Shown: positions 7,658-14,875 of the stretch, in pieces
Numbering within the stretch: position 1 is the first letter of the stretch
How the letters are laid out: the number at the start of each line of letters is the position of its first letter
From: Pseudomonadota bacterium
Lineage (GTDB): Bacteria; Pseudomonadota; Alphaproteobacteria; Reyranellales; Reyranellaceae
NCBI GenBank assembly: GCA_023436825.1
Contig: JAEZHS010000397.1
Span: forward strand, 1 to 18,907
Direction of reading: 5' to 3'
DNA length: 18,907 bases
The notes under the pieces: model-generated
Told to the model about the DNA's origin: nothing
The model's database searches: none
Seen by the model: only the letters and a program-made list of their open reading frames with translations
Translations under genes and position numbers: made by a program

Positions 7658-8131
7658 ATGGGAGATATGACCGACTGGAAACATGACGGCGTGCGGGTGA
7701 TCCCCGCCGGATCGCTCGACACCAACACCGCGCAGACGCCGGGCATGAACCGCGCCGCGGCCATCAATTTCGCCCGCGTCGGCGCCCAGAAGCTGTGGGC
7801 CGGCACGGTCACCATCCACGCCCACGCGAAGACCGGCGCCCATCACCACGGGCACCTCGAGAGCGTGATCTACGTCGTGAAGGGCAAGGCGCGCATGCGC
7901 TGGGGCGACCAGCTGCAGTTCACCGCCGAGGCCGGCCCCGGCGACTTCATCTATGTGCCGCCGTATGTCCCGCACCAGGAGATCAACGCCTCGGACACCG
8001 AGCCGCTGGAATGCGTGCTGGTGCGCTCCGACAACGAGGCCGTGGCGATCAACATCGACATCGAGCCGGCCGAGAAGCCCGAGACGGTGTACTGGGTCGA
8101 TCCGACCCATCCGCATCCGCACAAGCATTGA
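7658..8131 (+). CDS. Small cupin-domain protein
   Basis: A single-domain cupin of 157 residues. Cupin motif 1 is GAHHHGHLESVIYVVKGKARMRWG (metal ligands probably His62-66 and Glu68) and motif 2 is GPGDFIYVPPYVPHQEIN (His106), so a metal site is likely. The conserved N-terminal segment reads VRVIPAGSLDTNTAQTPGM. The C-terminus ends in HPHPHKH, a His-rich tail that could bind metal. A second start, ATG at 7667 (MTDWKHDG), fits conservation at least as well; neither has a well-spaced Shine-Dalgarno sequence. It is divergent from moaB and ends 2 bp from the stop of the convergent vapC gene. The substrate is unknown. Confidence 0.9.
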   Translation: MGDMTDWKHDGVRVIPAGSLDTNTAQTPGMNRAAAINFARVGAQKLWAGTVTIHAHAKTGAHHHGHLESVIYVVKGKARMRWGDQLQFTAEAGPGDFIYVPPYVPHQEINASDTEPLECVLVRSDNEAVAINIDIEPAEKPETVYWVDPTHPHPHKH

Positions 8132-8133
8132 CC

Positions 8134-8538
8134 TCAGCGCTGGGCGTCCAGGCGCTGTACCTGACCCGGCCAATCCAGAATCCGTTGGTCGGCGGTCAGC
8201 AATACCGCCTGCTCGACCAACGCGGTGGCAACGATAATGCGGTCCGGCGGATCGCCTGACATATTCTGGAGATCCGACGCTCTCATTGCGATATCTGCCG
8301 ATAGCAGGACTTCTCGTACGCCCAACGACAATATGCGGGTCCGCCAATCCCGGAGGCTCGACGACGCTGCGAGGCGTTCACGCTGCAGAGCCCGACCGAC
8401 CTCGTAAAAGACAATCGTTGGTATTGCCAACTCACCCGCTGCGAGTGCGGCGTCGCACCGGCGCCTTGCGTTCTTTCCGAGTTTTGGGACTTGCTCCGTC
8501 AGCCATACGATTGTGTGCGTATCGAGCAGGAGGCTCAT
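8134..8538 (-). CDS. vapC: PIN-domain ribonuclease toxin, VapC-like
   Basis: A 134-residue PIN-domain protein, the toxin half of a type II toxin-antitoxin pair. VapC toxins cleave tRNA or rRNA using Mg-dependent acidic residues, seen here as Asp6 (LLLDTHTIVWL), Glu46 (FYEVGRAL), Asp99 (GDPPDRIIVATA) and Asp117 (LLTADQRIL). All four are intact and the length is normal, so the toxin is probably active. The start at 8538 has its own AAAGGA Shine-Dalgarno sequence inside the antitoxin gene. It is expressed with the antitoxin from the operator-bearing promoter upstream. The cellular RNA target cannot be predicted. Confidence 0.93.
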   Translation of the reverse strand: MSLLLDTHTIVWLTEQVPKLGKNARRRCDAALAAGELAIPTIVFYEVGRALQRERLAASSSLRDWRTRILSLGVREVLLSADIAMRASDLQNMSGDPPDRIIVATALVEQAVLLTADQRILDWPGQVQRLDAQR

Positions 8539-8794
8539 CGAATCCTTTCATGATGTTCCGCCATTCGCGATCTTCGTCATAGTCGTCGTCGATCGGCCCG
8601 ACGATATCTCCCAGGATCTTGAAAGTGCCTTTGGTGGCGCCCCACAAAGTCTTCGGCTTCTCGCGCACGGCGACGATCTGCACCTTCGCCTTGCCGCGCT
8701 TGGTGACAGTGATGGGCTGGCCGCTTTCGGCGACCTCGTCGATCAGGGCGAGGCACCGCGCCTTGAAGGCGGCGGCGTTGATCTTCCTGTCCAT
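8432..8794 (-). CDS. Antitoxin of the vapC locus, Phd/YefM-like, with long C-terminal overlap
   Basis: A 120-residue antitoxin. The N-terminal Phd/YefM-type DNA-binding part is MDRKINAAAFKARCLALIDE, then SGQPITVTKRGKAKVQIV. The toxin-binding region includes GTFKILGDIVGPIDDD. Relatives usually end soon after this at 75-95 residues. Here the frame continues about 35 residues through a basic tail (SPKTRKERKAPVRRRTRSG) and overlaps vapC by 107 bp. The start at 8794 follows TTGGAG; an ATG 36 bp upstream lies inside the operator and is rejected. The overlap could be an old frameshift or a genuine extension. Confidence 0.85.
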   Translation of the reverse strand: MDRKINAAAFKARCLALIDEVAESGQPITVTKRGKAKVQIVAVREKPKTLWGATKGTFKILGDIVGPIDDDYDEDREWRNIMKGFDEPPARYAHNRMADGASPKTRKERKAPVRRRTRSG

Positions 8795-8807
8795 GGAACC
8801 GGCTCCA

Positions 8808-8849
8808 ATGTGACCATATGATATGGTCACATCGGCCGGAGAGGGTCAA
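8808..8849 (-). promoter_or_regulatory. Palindromic operator and promoter of the antitoxin-vapC operon
   Basis: A perfect 25-bp palindrome at 8808-8832 has arms ATGTGACCATAT and ATATGGTCACAT around a single G. It sits 13 bp upstream of the antitoxin start, where autoregulating antitoxins bind. Reading on the - strand, TTGACC (8844-8849) is a good -35 element, and CATATC about 18 bp on, inside the palindrome, is the likely -10. Binding of the antitoxin or the toxin-antitoxin complex would therefore block the promoter (inference). Confidence 0.82.
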
Positions 8850-8851
8850 TG

Positions 8852-9466
8852 TCAGGCGGCGGCGGCCCTCACCTCGGCCGAGCGGTCCCACAGGTTGGGC
8901 TGCTCCTTGTTGGTGTAGCCCGACACGAAGAGCTTGGGCGCGCCGGTCTTCACGTCGAAGGTATGGCGGCGCACCGCGCCGATATTGCCGCCATAGACGT
9001 GGATACTGATCGAGCCCTGGTCGGTGAGCGCGTTGGTTACCTGGTGGATGTCGCCCTCGGCCGGCAGCAGGACCTCGACGTCGCCCGGCTTCAGGGCGTT
9101 CAGCGCGCCGGCCTTGAGCGCGCCGGTTTCGCGATCGGGCGCGAAATGCAGCGAGGTCTCCGAGCCGCGCAGCATGCCGACCATGCCCCACATCTGGTGA
9201 TCGTGGACCGGCGTCACCGCGCCCGGCGCCCAGACGAAGCTCACGACGCAGAAGCGCTCGAACGGATCGCACCACAGCAGGTTCTGGGCGTAGCCGTGCG
9301 ATGGCACCTTCGCCATCGACTCGGGCAGCCAGTCATCATGCGACACCAGCTCGCCCAACAGCTTCTGGCCAACCTCGACGATCGCCGCCTCGTCCTTGTC
9401 CTGCCACGCGCCGCCCACCAGCGAGGTCATGTCTCCGATGAAGCGGCGCAGGCGGTCGATGGTCAT
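8852..9466 (-). CDS. Cysteine dioxygenase-family thiol dioxygenase
   Basis: A 204-residue cupin of the cysteine/3-mercaptopropionate dioxygenase family, non-heme iron enzymes that oxidise a thiol to a sulfinic acid. The iron ligands are His88 and His90 (TPVHDHQMWGMVG) and His141 (GDIHQVTN). The Ser-His-Tyr triad of the family is present as Ser154, His156 and Tyr158 in SISIHVYGG. The start at 9466 follows AGGATGAG and gives the usual bacterial length; the longer frame upstream overlaps the transglycosylase gene. It lies 16 bp after the transglycosylase stop, so the two are probably cotranscribed. Cysteine versus 3-mercaptopropionate specificity cannot be settled by eye. A second thiol-dioxygenase-like domain is encoded 2 kb away at 11422. 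Confidence 0.92.
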   Translation of the reverse strand: MTIDRLRRFIGDMTSLVGGAWQDKDEAAIVEVGQKLLGELVSHDDWLPESMAKVPSHGYAQNLLWCDPFERFCVVSFVWAPGAVTPVHDHQMWGMVGMLRGSETSLHFAPDRETGALKAGALNALKPGDVEVLLPAEGDIHQVTNALTDQGSISIHVYGGNIGAVRRHTFDVKTGAPKLFVSGYTNKEQPNLWDRSAEVRAAAA

Positions 9467-9482
9467 GTTCTCATCCTGGCGA

Positions 9483-11348
9483 TCAACGCCCTGTATCCTG
9501 CCCAGTGTAGCGCGGCCATTCGTGCGCCGCGATCTGGTCGAGCGACAGCGTCGGCTGGCCGAGCCTGATCTGGTAGACCCAGTAGTTGGTGAGCACACGC
9601 TGCACGAAGTCTCGGGTCTCGTGCAATGGGATTGAGGCGATGTAGAGCAGCGGATCCTGGCTCGCGTTCAGCGAATTGTCCCAGCGCATGACGTTGCCCG
9701 GCCCGCCATTGTAGCCCGCCGCGGTGCGCACCAGGTTGTTGTCGACCTCGCCCAGCAACGAGATGATGTAGGCCTGCCCCAGCGCCACGTTGTTGGCGGG
9801 ATCGTAGGGATTGCCGCCCGCCGTCTCCGGCGCATAGCGGTTCGACACCAGCCGCGCCGTGCCCGGCATGAGCTGCATCAGCCCCATGGCGCCCACCGTC
9901 GAGCGCGCCTTGGGATTGAACGCCGATTCCTGGCGCATGAAGCCCCAGACCAGCGCGCGGTCGAGCGCCCAGCCGCCGGACGGCTGCCACGGCGGCAATG
10001 GATACATGGCGCCGTCGTAGCCCTTGATGTTGTGGCGCTGGTCCCAGTTGGCGTTGCCGACGCGCACCGACAGGCCGGGCAGGTTCGCCTTCTGGGCCAC
10101 CGACATGACCGTCTCGATGTATTGCGGATCGGCGTCGATCGAGGCCGCGAACAGCTCGCGCTCGGCCGCGGTCTGGGCGCCGAGCTGGAACAGCGCGAGC
10201 GCACGCCGGCCGGCGCGGTCGTTCTTCAGCACGTCGGCGCGGCGGCGGTCGAGGGCGGGCACGTTCCAGTCGGGCTCGATCCTCATGCCGAGCGCCTTCT
10301 GGGCGATCAGGCCATGGAAGGTGCGGCCATGCAGTGCCGCGCGCTTGAGGTAGGGCGCGAACTTCTGCGGGTTGCCGGCCAGCAGGTTGGCGCGGCCGGC
10401 CCAGAACGAGCCTGCCGAGAGCGTCCACGACGAGGCCTGGTCGGGCGCGGCATCGGCCACCGCCTCGAAGCGGCGCGCGGCCTCGGCGTAGTTGCCGCCC
10501 TTGAAGGCCGCAAGCCCAGCCGTCCAGTTGGCGTCGGGCGGCATGCTGACCTCGATCGGCACCTGCACGCCGCGCTGCGAATCGGCTTCCAGCGCGCGGG
10601 TGCGCATGCGGCCCTTCCACAGCTCGACTTCCTGCGGACCCAGCACGTCGACCGTCGACTTGCGGTCGAGCAAGGCAAAGGCCGCGTTGAAGCCGCCGTC
10701 GTCGGCCATGCCCTGCAGGCGCGCGCGCAACTCGGCGGCCTGGCCCGCATCGGCGCCGCGGGTCGTGCGCGCCGCGGCAAAGGTCGGCGACGGCTGGGCA
10801 AAGCCTACGAAGCTCGCCGGCGTGATCTCGGCCGAGCCCGGCGTGCGGCGCGCCGTGGCGAGCTTGTAGATGGCCGGCGCATCGGGATGGTCGTTGTAGT
10901 CCTGCAGCCACTGGGCGAGTTCGGGGAACTTCGCCTGGTACTGCGGGCTCAGGAAGCGCTGGGCGCTGACATAGCCCATCAGGGTCTTGTCCTTGACCTG
11001 GGCGATGTCGGCATCGGCCTGGGCGAACTGGCCCGCGGCCTGGGCCTGGAAGATGCGGCGGTAGCGGTCGCGTTCCTCGCCATCGAGGACCGTCGGCAGG
11101 TCGGCGACCACGGCCATCTCGTCGAGCTCGATGATCGGCGGCGGCGGCACGAACACCGGACGGCGCGGAACGATGGTGGGATGTACGCCCGGCCGCGGGG
11201 CGGCGGCGACGGCGGGCTTGGTCGCGGCAGCCGGCTTGGCTGCCGCGGGTTTTGCGGGAGGTTTCGGCTTGGTCTGGGTCTGCGCCAGGGCCCCGGCCGC
11301 CAGCATCGTCGCTGCCCCCAGCAAAACGATCGAGACGACGTATTTCAT
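9483..11348 (-). CDS. Soluble lytic murein transglycosylase, Slt family
   Basis: A 621-residue periplasmic peptidoglycan-cleaving enzyme. Residues 1-23 are a signal peptide (MKYVVSIVLLGAATMLAAGALAQ), followed by a Lys/Pro/Ala-rich linker to about residue 70. A long helical superhelix region extends to about 450, as in Slt70. The C-terminal lysozyme-like SLT domain has catalytic Glu474 in GFMRQESAFNPKARS, then GAMGLMQLMPGTA and AAGYNGGPGNV. The start at 11348 is fixed by the signal peptide; its Shine-Dalgarno sequence is weak. The gene is divergent from the dioxygenase-rhodanese fusion across 73 bp and is followed closely by the thiol dioxygenase. Confidence 0.95.
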   Translation of the reverse strand: MKYVVSIVLLGAATMLAAGALAQTQTKPKPPAKPAAAKPAAATKPAVAAAPRPGVHPTIVPRRPVFVPPPPIIELDEMAVVADLPTVLDGEERDRYRRIFQAQAAGQFAQADADIAQVKDKTLMGYVSAQRFLSPQYQAKFPELAQWLQDYNDHPDAPAIYKLATARRTPGSAEITPASFVGFAQPSPTFAAARTTRGADAGQAAELRARLQGMADDGGFNAAFALLDRKSTVDVLGPQEVELWKGRMRTRALEADSQRGVQVPIEVSMPPDANWTAGLAAFKGGNYAEAARRFEAVADAAPDQASSWTLSAGSFWAGRANLLAGNPQKFAPYLKRAALHGRTFHGLIAQKALGMRIEPDWNVPALDRRRADVLKNDRAGRRALALFQLGAQTAAERELFAASIDADPQYIETVMSVAQKANLPGLSVRVGNANWDQRHNIKGYDGAMYPLPPWQPSGGWALDRALVWGFMRQESAFNPKARSTVGAMGLMQLMPGTARLVSNRYAPETAGGNPYDPANNVALGQAYIISLLGEVDNNLVRTAAGYNGGPGNVMRWDNSLNASQDPLLYIASIPLHETRDFVQRVLTNYWVYQIRLGQPTLSLDQIAAHEWPRYTGQDTGR

Positions 11349-11361
11349 AGCGGTACCGTAG

Positions 11362-11401
11362 TGGGACTTGGCGTCCCATGCCAGCGCAGGATGGCTATAC
11401 T
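11362..11401 (+). promoter_or_regulatory. Divergent intergenic region with inverted repeat and candidate -10
   Basis: The 73-bp gap between the transglycosylase and fusion genes holds an inverted repeat at 11362-11378 (TGGGAC-TTGGC-GTCCCA). A -10-like TATACT lies at 11396-11401, about 20 bp before the fusion ATG and 10 bp before its GGAGG Shine-Dalgarno sequence. No convincing -35 lies 16-18 bp upstream, so activator dependence is possible. This is a weak call based on position. Confidence 0.4.
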
Positions 11402-11421
11402 GCGGCCAACCGGAGGACCCC

Positions 11422-13623
11422 ATGACCATCCATCAGGAACGCGCCACCGCCGTACGACGCCTGATCGCCGAGAGCCGCGCCATCGAAAAGACGGGCGTGA
11501 CCCGCGCCAACCTCGAGAAGATCGGCGGCTTGCTCGCCGCGCTCGCCAGCCGCGCCGAGCTCTTTCCACAGGAGGAGTTTCCGTTGGGCGCCGACGGCGG
11601 CATCTATCGCCTGGCCGAGGACCCCGACCATCGCTTCGCGCTCTACGCCTCGGCCGGCGGCGCCGGCAAGAAGGTGCCGCCGCACAATCACACGACCTGG
11701 GCGATCATTGCGGGCGTCCACGGCGCTGAACGCAACGTCGTCTACGACCGGCTCGACAACGGCGCGCGCCAGGATCTCGTGCAGCTGCGCGAGGCACCGG
11801 CCAAGGAGAAGACGCTGCGCCGCGGCGACGTCATCTGCTACCTGCCCGACGATTTCCATCACATCGAGACTCCGGTCGGTTCGGGAGACGCGCTGCATCT
11901 GCACTTCTATGGGCTCAGCCTGGAGCACCTGCCCGACCGCGTGTCGGTCGACATGGCGACGGGCAACGCCAAGCGCTTCATGGCCAAGGCCAGGATCCTG
12001 ACTCCCCTGCTCGAGGCGACGCAGGTCAAGGCGATGCTGAAATCGGGCGAGATCTTCGGCTTCTTCGACGTGCGCGAGGAAGGCGAGTTCTCGATCCAGG
12101 GCCATCCCCTTTTCGCCACGCCCTTGCCGCTGTCGCGGCTGGAGCCGCGGGTGCTCGCCCTGCTGCCCGACCCTCACACCCGCATGGTGCTGATGGACAG
12201 CGGCGACGAGGCCCAGGACCCGCAATGGCTGGGCCGCGCCAACCGGGCGGCGGCGAAGCTCTCGCAACTCGGTTACACCAATGTCGCCGTCATGAAGGGC
12301 GGGCTGAAAGCCTGGCGCGACGCGGGCTACGAGGTCTTCACCGGCGTCAACGTCCCGTCCAAGGCGTTCGGCGAGGTGGTCGAGCACGAGAACGACACGC
12401 CGCGCATCGACGCCGCCGATCTCCAGAAGCTTTTAGACGCCAAGACCGACCTGGTGATCCTGGATTCGCGGCCGATGCCGGAATTCAACAACATGTCGAT
12501 CCCGGGCGGCGTCGATTGCCCCGGCGCCGAGCTGGTCTATCGCGTGAAGGATTTCGCGCCCAACCCCGAGACGCTGGTGGTGGTGAACTGCGCCGGCCGC
12601 ACGCGCTCGATCATCGGCGCGCAGTCGCTGATCAATGCCGGCCTGCCCAACAAGGTGATCGCGCTCAAGAACGGCACCATGGGCTGGCATCTCGCCGGCC
12701 TGAAGGTGGCGCGCGGCGAGACCAAGTCTTTCGGTCCGCAGGGTCCGGAGGCCGCGAAGTTCGCGCAGGCGGCAGCAGCGACCATCGCCAGGAAGATGAA
12801 CATCAAGAAGACCGACAAGGCAGGACTCGCCAGGCTCGAGGCGAAAGGCGGCCCGCTCTATCGTCTCGACGTGCGCGATCCGGCCGAATACGCGCAAGGC
12901 CATCTGAAAGGCTTCCGCCATGCCGCGGGCGGCCAGCTCGTGCAGGCGACCGATCAATATGTCGGCGCGCGCAACGCGACCATCGTATTGCACGACAATG
13001 ACGGCGTGCGCGCCACCATGACGGCGCACTGGCTGATGCAGATGAACTGGAGCGAGGTCTACGTCCTCGACCACAAGCCCACCGCCAGCGAGCTCACCAC
13101 GGAGGCCGAGCCGCGTTTCCCGGCAGGTTTCTCCCTGCCGACGCCCGCGGTCGTCGCACCGGCCGAGCTCGACAAGGCGCTCGAGGAGTCCCTGGTGATC
13201 GATCTCGATACCAGCCTGCGCTATCGCGACGGCCACGTGCCCGGCGCCTGGTTCGCCGTGCGCGCCGGGCTGGCGCGGAGCATCCCGGAGATGCTGGCCA
13301 AGCAGAAAGGGGTGGGACGTGTCGTGCTGGTCTCGCCCGACGGCGAGATCGCGGCCCTTGCAGCGGCCGAAGCCGCGGACGCAGCGGGCGGACTGCCGGT
13401 CGCCGTTCTGGCAGGCGGCATGAAGGCGTGGCGCGACGCCAAGCTGCCGGTCGAGGCGGGACACACGCGGATGGCCGATCCACCGACCGACGTCTGGTAC
13501 CGACCTTATGACTTCAAAGATAATGTCGAGGCCGCCATGCGGCAGTATCTCGAATGGGAAGTCGATCTCGTGCCGCAGGTGGCGCGCGACGGCGATGCGG
13601 CGTTTTCGGTGCTGAAGGCGTAG
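11422..13623 (+). CDS. Thiol-dioxygenase-like cupin fused to four rhodanese domains
   Basis: A 733-residue cytoplasmic protein with no signal peptide; the ATG follows a strong GGAGG. Residues about 25-175 form a cysteine-dioxygenase-like cupin with iron ligands His88 and His90 (PPHNHTTWAIIAG) and His146 or His147 (DDFHHIETP). It also has His161 and Tyr163 in LHLHFYG, the usual Ser of the triad being His159. Four rhodanese-like domains follow, at about 195-308, 328-432, 463-555 and 578-680. Only the second has the catalytic cysteine loop (Cys390 in VNCAGRTRS). The equivalent positions look like Asp259, Asp525 and Ser638 in the others. Each domain keeps fold markers such as DVREEGEF, VAVMKGGLKAWRDAGY, LDVRDPAEYAQGHL and LAGGMKAWRDAKLP. 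A role in persulfide or cysteine sulfur oxidation is inferred from the fused domains; the substrate is unknown. Confidence 0.9.
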   Translation: MTIHQERATAVRRLIAESRAIEKTGVTRANLEKIGGLLAALASRAELFPQEEFPLGADGGIYRLAEDPDHRFALYASAGGAGKKVPPHNHTTWAIIAGVHGAERNVVYDRLDNGARQDLVQLREAPAKEKTLRRGDVICYLPDDFHHIETPVGSGDALHLHFYGLSLEHLPDRVSVDMATGNAKRFMAKARILTPLLEATQVKAMLKSGEIFGFFDVREEGEFSIQGHPLFATPLPLSRLEPRVLALLPDPHTRMVLMDSGDEAQDPQWLGRANRAAAKLSQLGYTNVAVMKGGLKAWRDAGYEVFTGVNVPSKAFGEVVEHENDTPRIDAADLQKLLDAKTDLVILDSRPMPEFNNMSIPGGVDCPGAELVYRVKDFAPNPETLVVVNCAGRTRSIIGAQSLINAGLPNKVIALKNGTMGWHLAGLKVARGETKSFGPQGPEAAKFAQAAAATIARKMNIKKTDKAGLARLEAKGGPLYRLDVRDPAEYAQGHLKGFRHAAGGQLVQATDQYVGARNATIVLHDNDGVRATMTAHWLMQMNWSEVYVLDHKPTASELTTEAEPRFPAGFSLPTPAVVAPAELDKALEESLVIDLDTSLRYRDGHVPGAWFAVRAGLARSIPEMLAKQKGVGRVVLVSPDGEIAALAAAEAADAAGGLPVAVLAGGMKAWRDAKLPVEAGHTRMADPPTDVWYRPYDFKDNVEAAMRQYLEWEVDLVPQVARDGDAAFSVLKA

Positions 13624-13628
13624 TCATT

Positions 13629-13695
13629 CTTCCGGACCGCGCGCGTCCTGCTCGCTCATGGTCATGAGGCGCGCAGGATGCGCGCGGTCCGGAAG
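13629..13695. repeat. REP-like palindromic element, copy B
   Basis: A near-perfect hairpin whose 22-bp arms (13629-13650 and 13674-13695) differ at one position. The outer part reads CTTCCGGACCGCGCGC against GCGCGCGGTCCGGAAG, and a CTCATG/CATGAG inner core extends the symmetry. It matches copy A at 6975-7032. It starts 5 bp after the fusion gene stop and ends 19 bp before atpI, so the atp transcript may begin upstream of it or carry the hairpin in its leader. Confidence 0.85.
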
Positions 13696-13714
13696 AGCTA
13701 AGAGATTGATCTAT

Positions 13715-14077
13715 ATGGCAAATCCTCCGGACCCCGAGGGCGATCGCCGGCGCATCGAGGAGATCGATGCGCGCCTCAAGGCGGCGCGCGGAAAAATCGA
13801 AAAACCGCGCCCGAACAACGGGGTAAGTAGCGGAATGTCGCACCGCCAGACAGGCGTTGCGTATCGAGTGATGGTGGATATGATCGCGGGCCTTTTGGTC
13901 GGGGGGTTCCTCGGCTATTGGCTCGACCGTTGGTTGGGTTGGGCGCCTTGGTCACTGGTGACGGGCCTGGTTCTGGGCTTCGTCGCCGGCGTCAACAATG
14001 CCTGGCGCGCCATTCGAGACTACTCGAGGGACGCGGCCAAGGCTGGGGGGAGCGACGAAGAGCGCCGCCTGCCCTGA
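13715..14077 (+). CDS. atpI: F0F1 ATP synthase assembly protein I
   Basis: A 120-residue AtpI-family membrane protein, the usual first gene of alphaproteobacterial F0 operons and thought to help c-ring assembly. Residues 1-45 are hydrophilic and charged (DRRRIEEIDARLKAARGK). Two transmembrane helices follow: about 50-68 (VMVDMIAGLLVGGFLGYWL) and 75-94 (APWSLVTGLVLGFVAGVNN). The C-terminal tail is charged. The start at 13715 excludes the REP-like element upstream; the Shine-Dalgarno sequence is weak. It is followed after 44 bp by atpB. Confidence 0.93.
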   Translation: MANPPDPEGDRRRIEEIDARLKAARGKIEKPRPNNGVSSGMSHRQTGVAYRVMVDMIAGLLVGGFLGYWLDRWLGWAPWSLVTGLVLGFVAGVNNAWRAIRDYSRDAAKAGGSDEERRLP

Positions 14078-14121
14078 GCCGGTCGGACGTAGGATAGACG
14101 CGTTGGGGACGAGGTAGCCAA

Positions 14122-14850
14122 ATGCACAGCCCGATGGAGCAGTTCGAGATCAAGCGGCTGCTCCAACTGAATCTTTTTGGCATCGACGCCTCTTTCACGA
14201 ATTCATCGACCTGGATGGTGATCGCCGTGATCCTGGCGACCGCCGTCTTCGTCTGGGGCATGCGCCAGCGCGCCCTGGTGCCGGGCCGCCTGCAGTCGGT
14301 CGCGGAAGTCGGCTACGAGTTCGTTGCCGGCATGGTGCGCGACAACGTCGGCGACGGCGGCAAGAGGTACTTCCCGTTCATCCTGACGCTCTTCATCTTC
14401 ATCCTGTTCTGCAACGTGCTGGGCATGGTGCCCTACTCGTTCACGCCGACCAGCCACATCGTCGTCACCTTCGCGATGGCGGCGTTCGTGTTCGTCGGCG
14501 TGACCATCATCGGATTCGCGAGGCACGGCCTGCACTTCCTGTCGCTGTTCGTGCCGAAGGGCGTGCCGTTCGCGCTGCTGCTTCTGCTGGTGCCGATCGA
14601 GATCATCTCCTACTTCATCCGCCCCTTCAGCCTCTCCATTCGACTGTTCGCCAACATGCTGGCGGGCCACACCATGCTGAAGGTGTTCGGCGGCTTCGTG
14701 GTGATGCTGGGCATCATCGGCGGCTGGGCGCCGCTCGCCTTCATCGTCGTGTTCACCGGCCTGGAACTCCTGATCGCGTTCCTGCAGGCCTACGTGTTCG
14801 CGATCCTGACCTGCCTTTACCTGAACGACGCAGTTCATCTCCATCACTGA
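14122..14850 (+). CDS. atpB: F0 ATP synthase subunit a
   Basis: The 242-residue membrane stator subunit that forms the proton half-channels against the c-ring. The essential arginine is Arg174 in FSLSIRLFANMLAGHTML, the equivalent of E. coli Arg210, with His183 at the position of E. coli Glu219. The last helix carries LELLIAFLQAYVFAIL (Gln222). Multiple transmembrane helices are visible, including 87-105, 113-131 and 150-166. The length and C-terminus (YLNDAVHLHH) are typical of alphaproteobacteria. The Shine-Dalgarno sequence is GAGG before the ATG. Third-codon GC is high, like its neighbours. Confidence 0.98.
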   Translation: MHSPMEQFEIKRLLQLNLFGIDASFTNSSTWMVIAVILATAVFVWGMRQRALVPGRLQSVAEVGYEFVAGMVRDNVGDGGKRYFPFILTLFIFILFCNVLGMVPYSFTPTSHIVVTFAMAAFVFVGVTIIGFARHGLHFLSLFVPKGVPFALLLLLVPIEIISYFIRPFSLSIRLFANMLAGHTMLKVFGGFVVMLGIIGGWAPLAFIVVFTGLELLIAFLQAYVFAILTCLYLNDAVHLHH

Positions 14851-14875
14851 TCCATACGACTGAAAGGAAATCGAA

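Noticed and set aside
8134..8832. Toxin-antitoxin genes as evidence of a genomic island
   Set aside because: Base composition resembles the surroundings, no mobility genes or tRNA are adjacent, and the flanking genes are ordinary chromosomal ones.
10032..11729. A 565-codon + strand frame opposite the transglycosylase gene
   Set aside because: Shadow of the Slt gene; the translation has no recognisable motif and runs into the fusion gene in the wrong frame.
12433..13464. A 343-codon - strand frame inside the dioxygenase-rhodanese gene
   Set aside because: Antisense shadow. The sense frame carries clear rhodanese motifs, a strong Shine-Dalgarno sequence and the right length.
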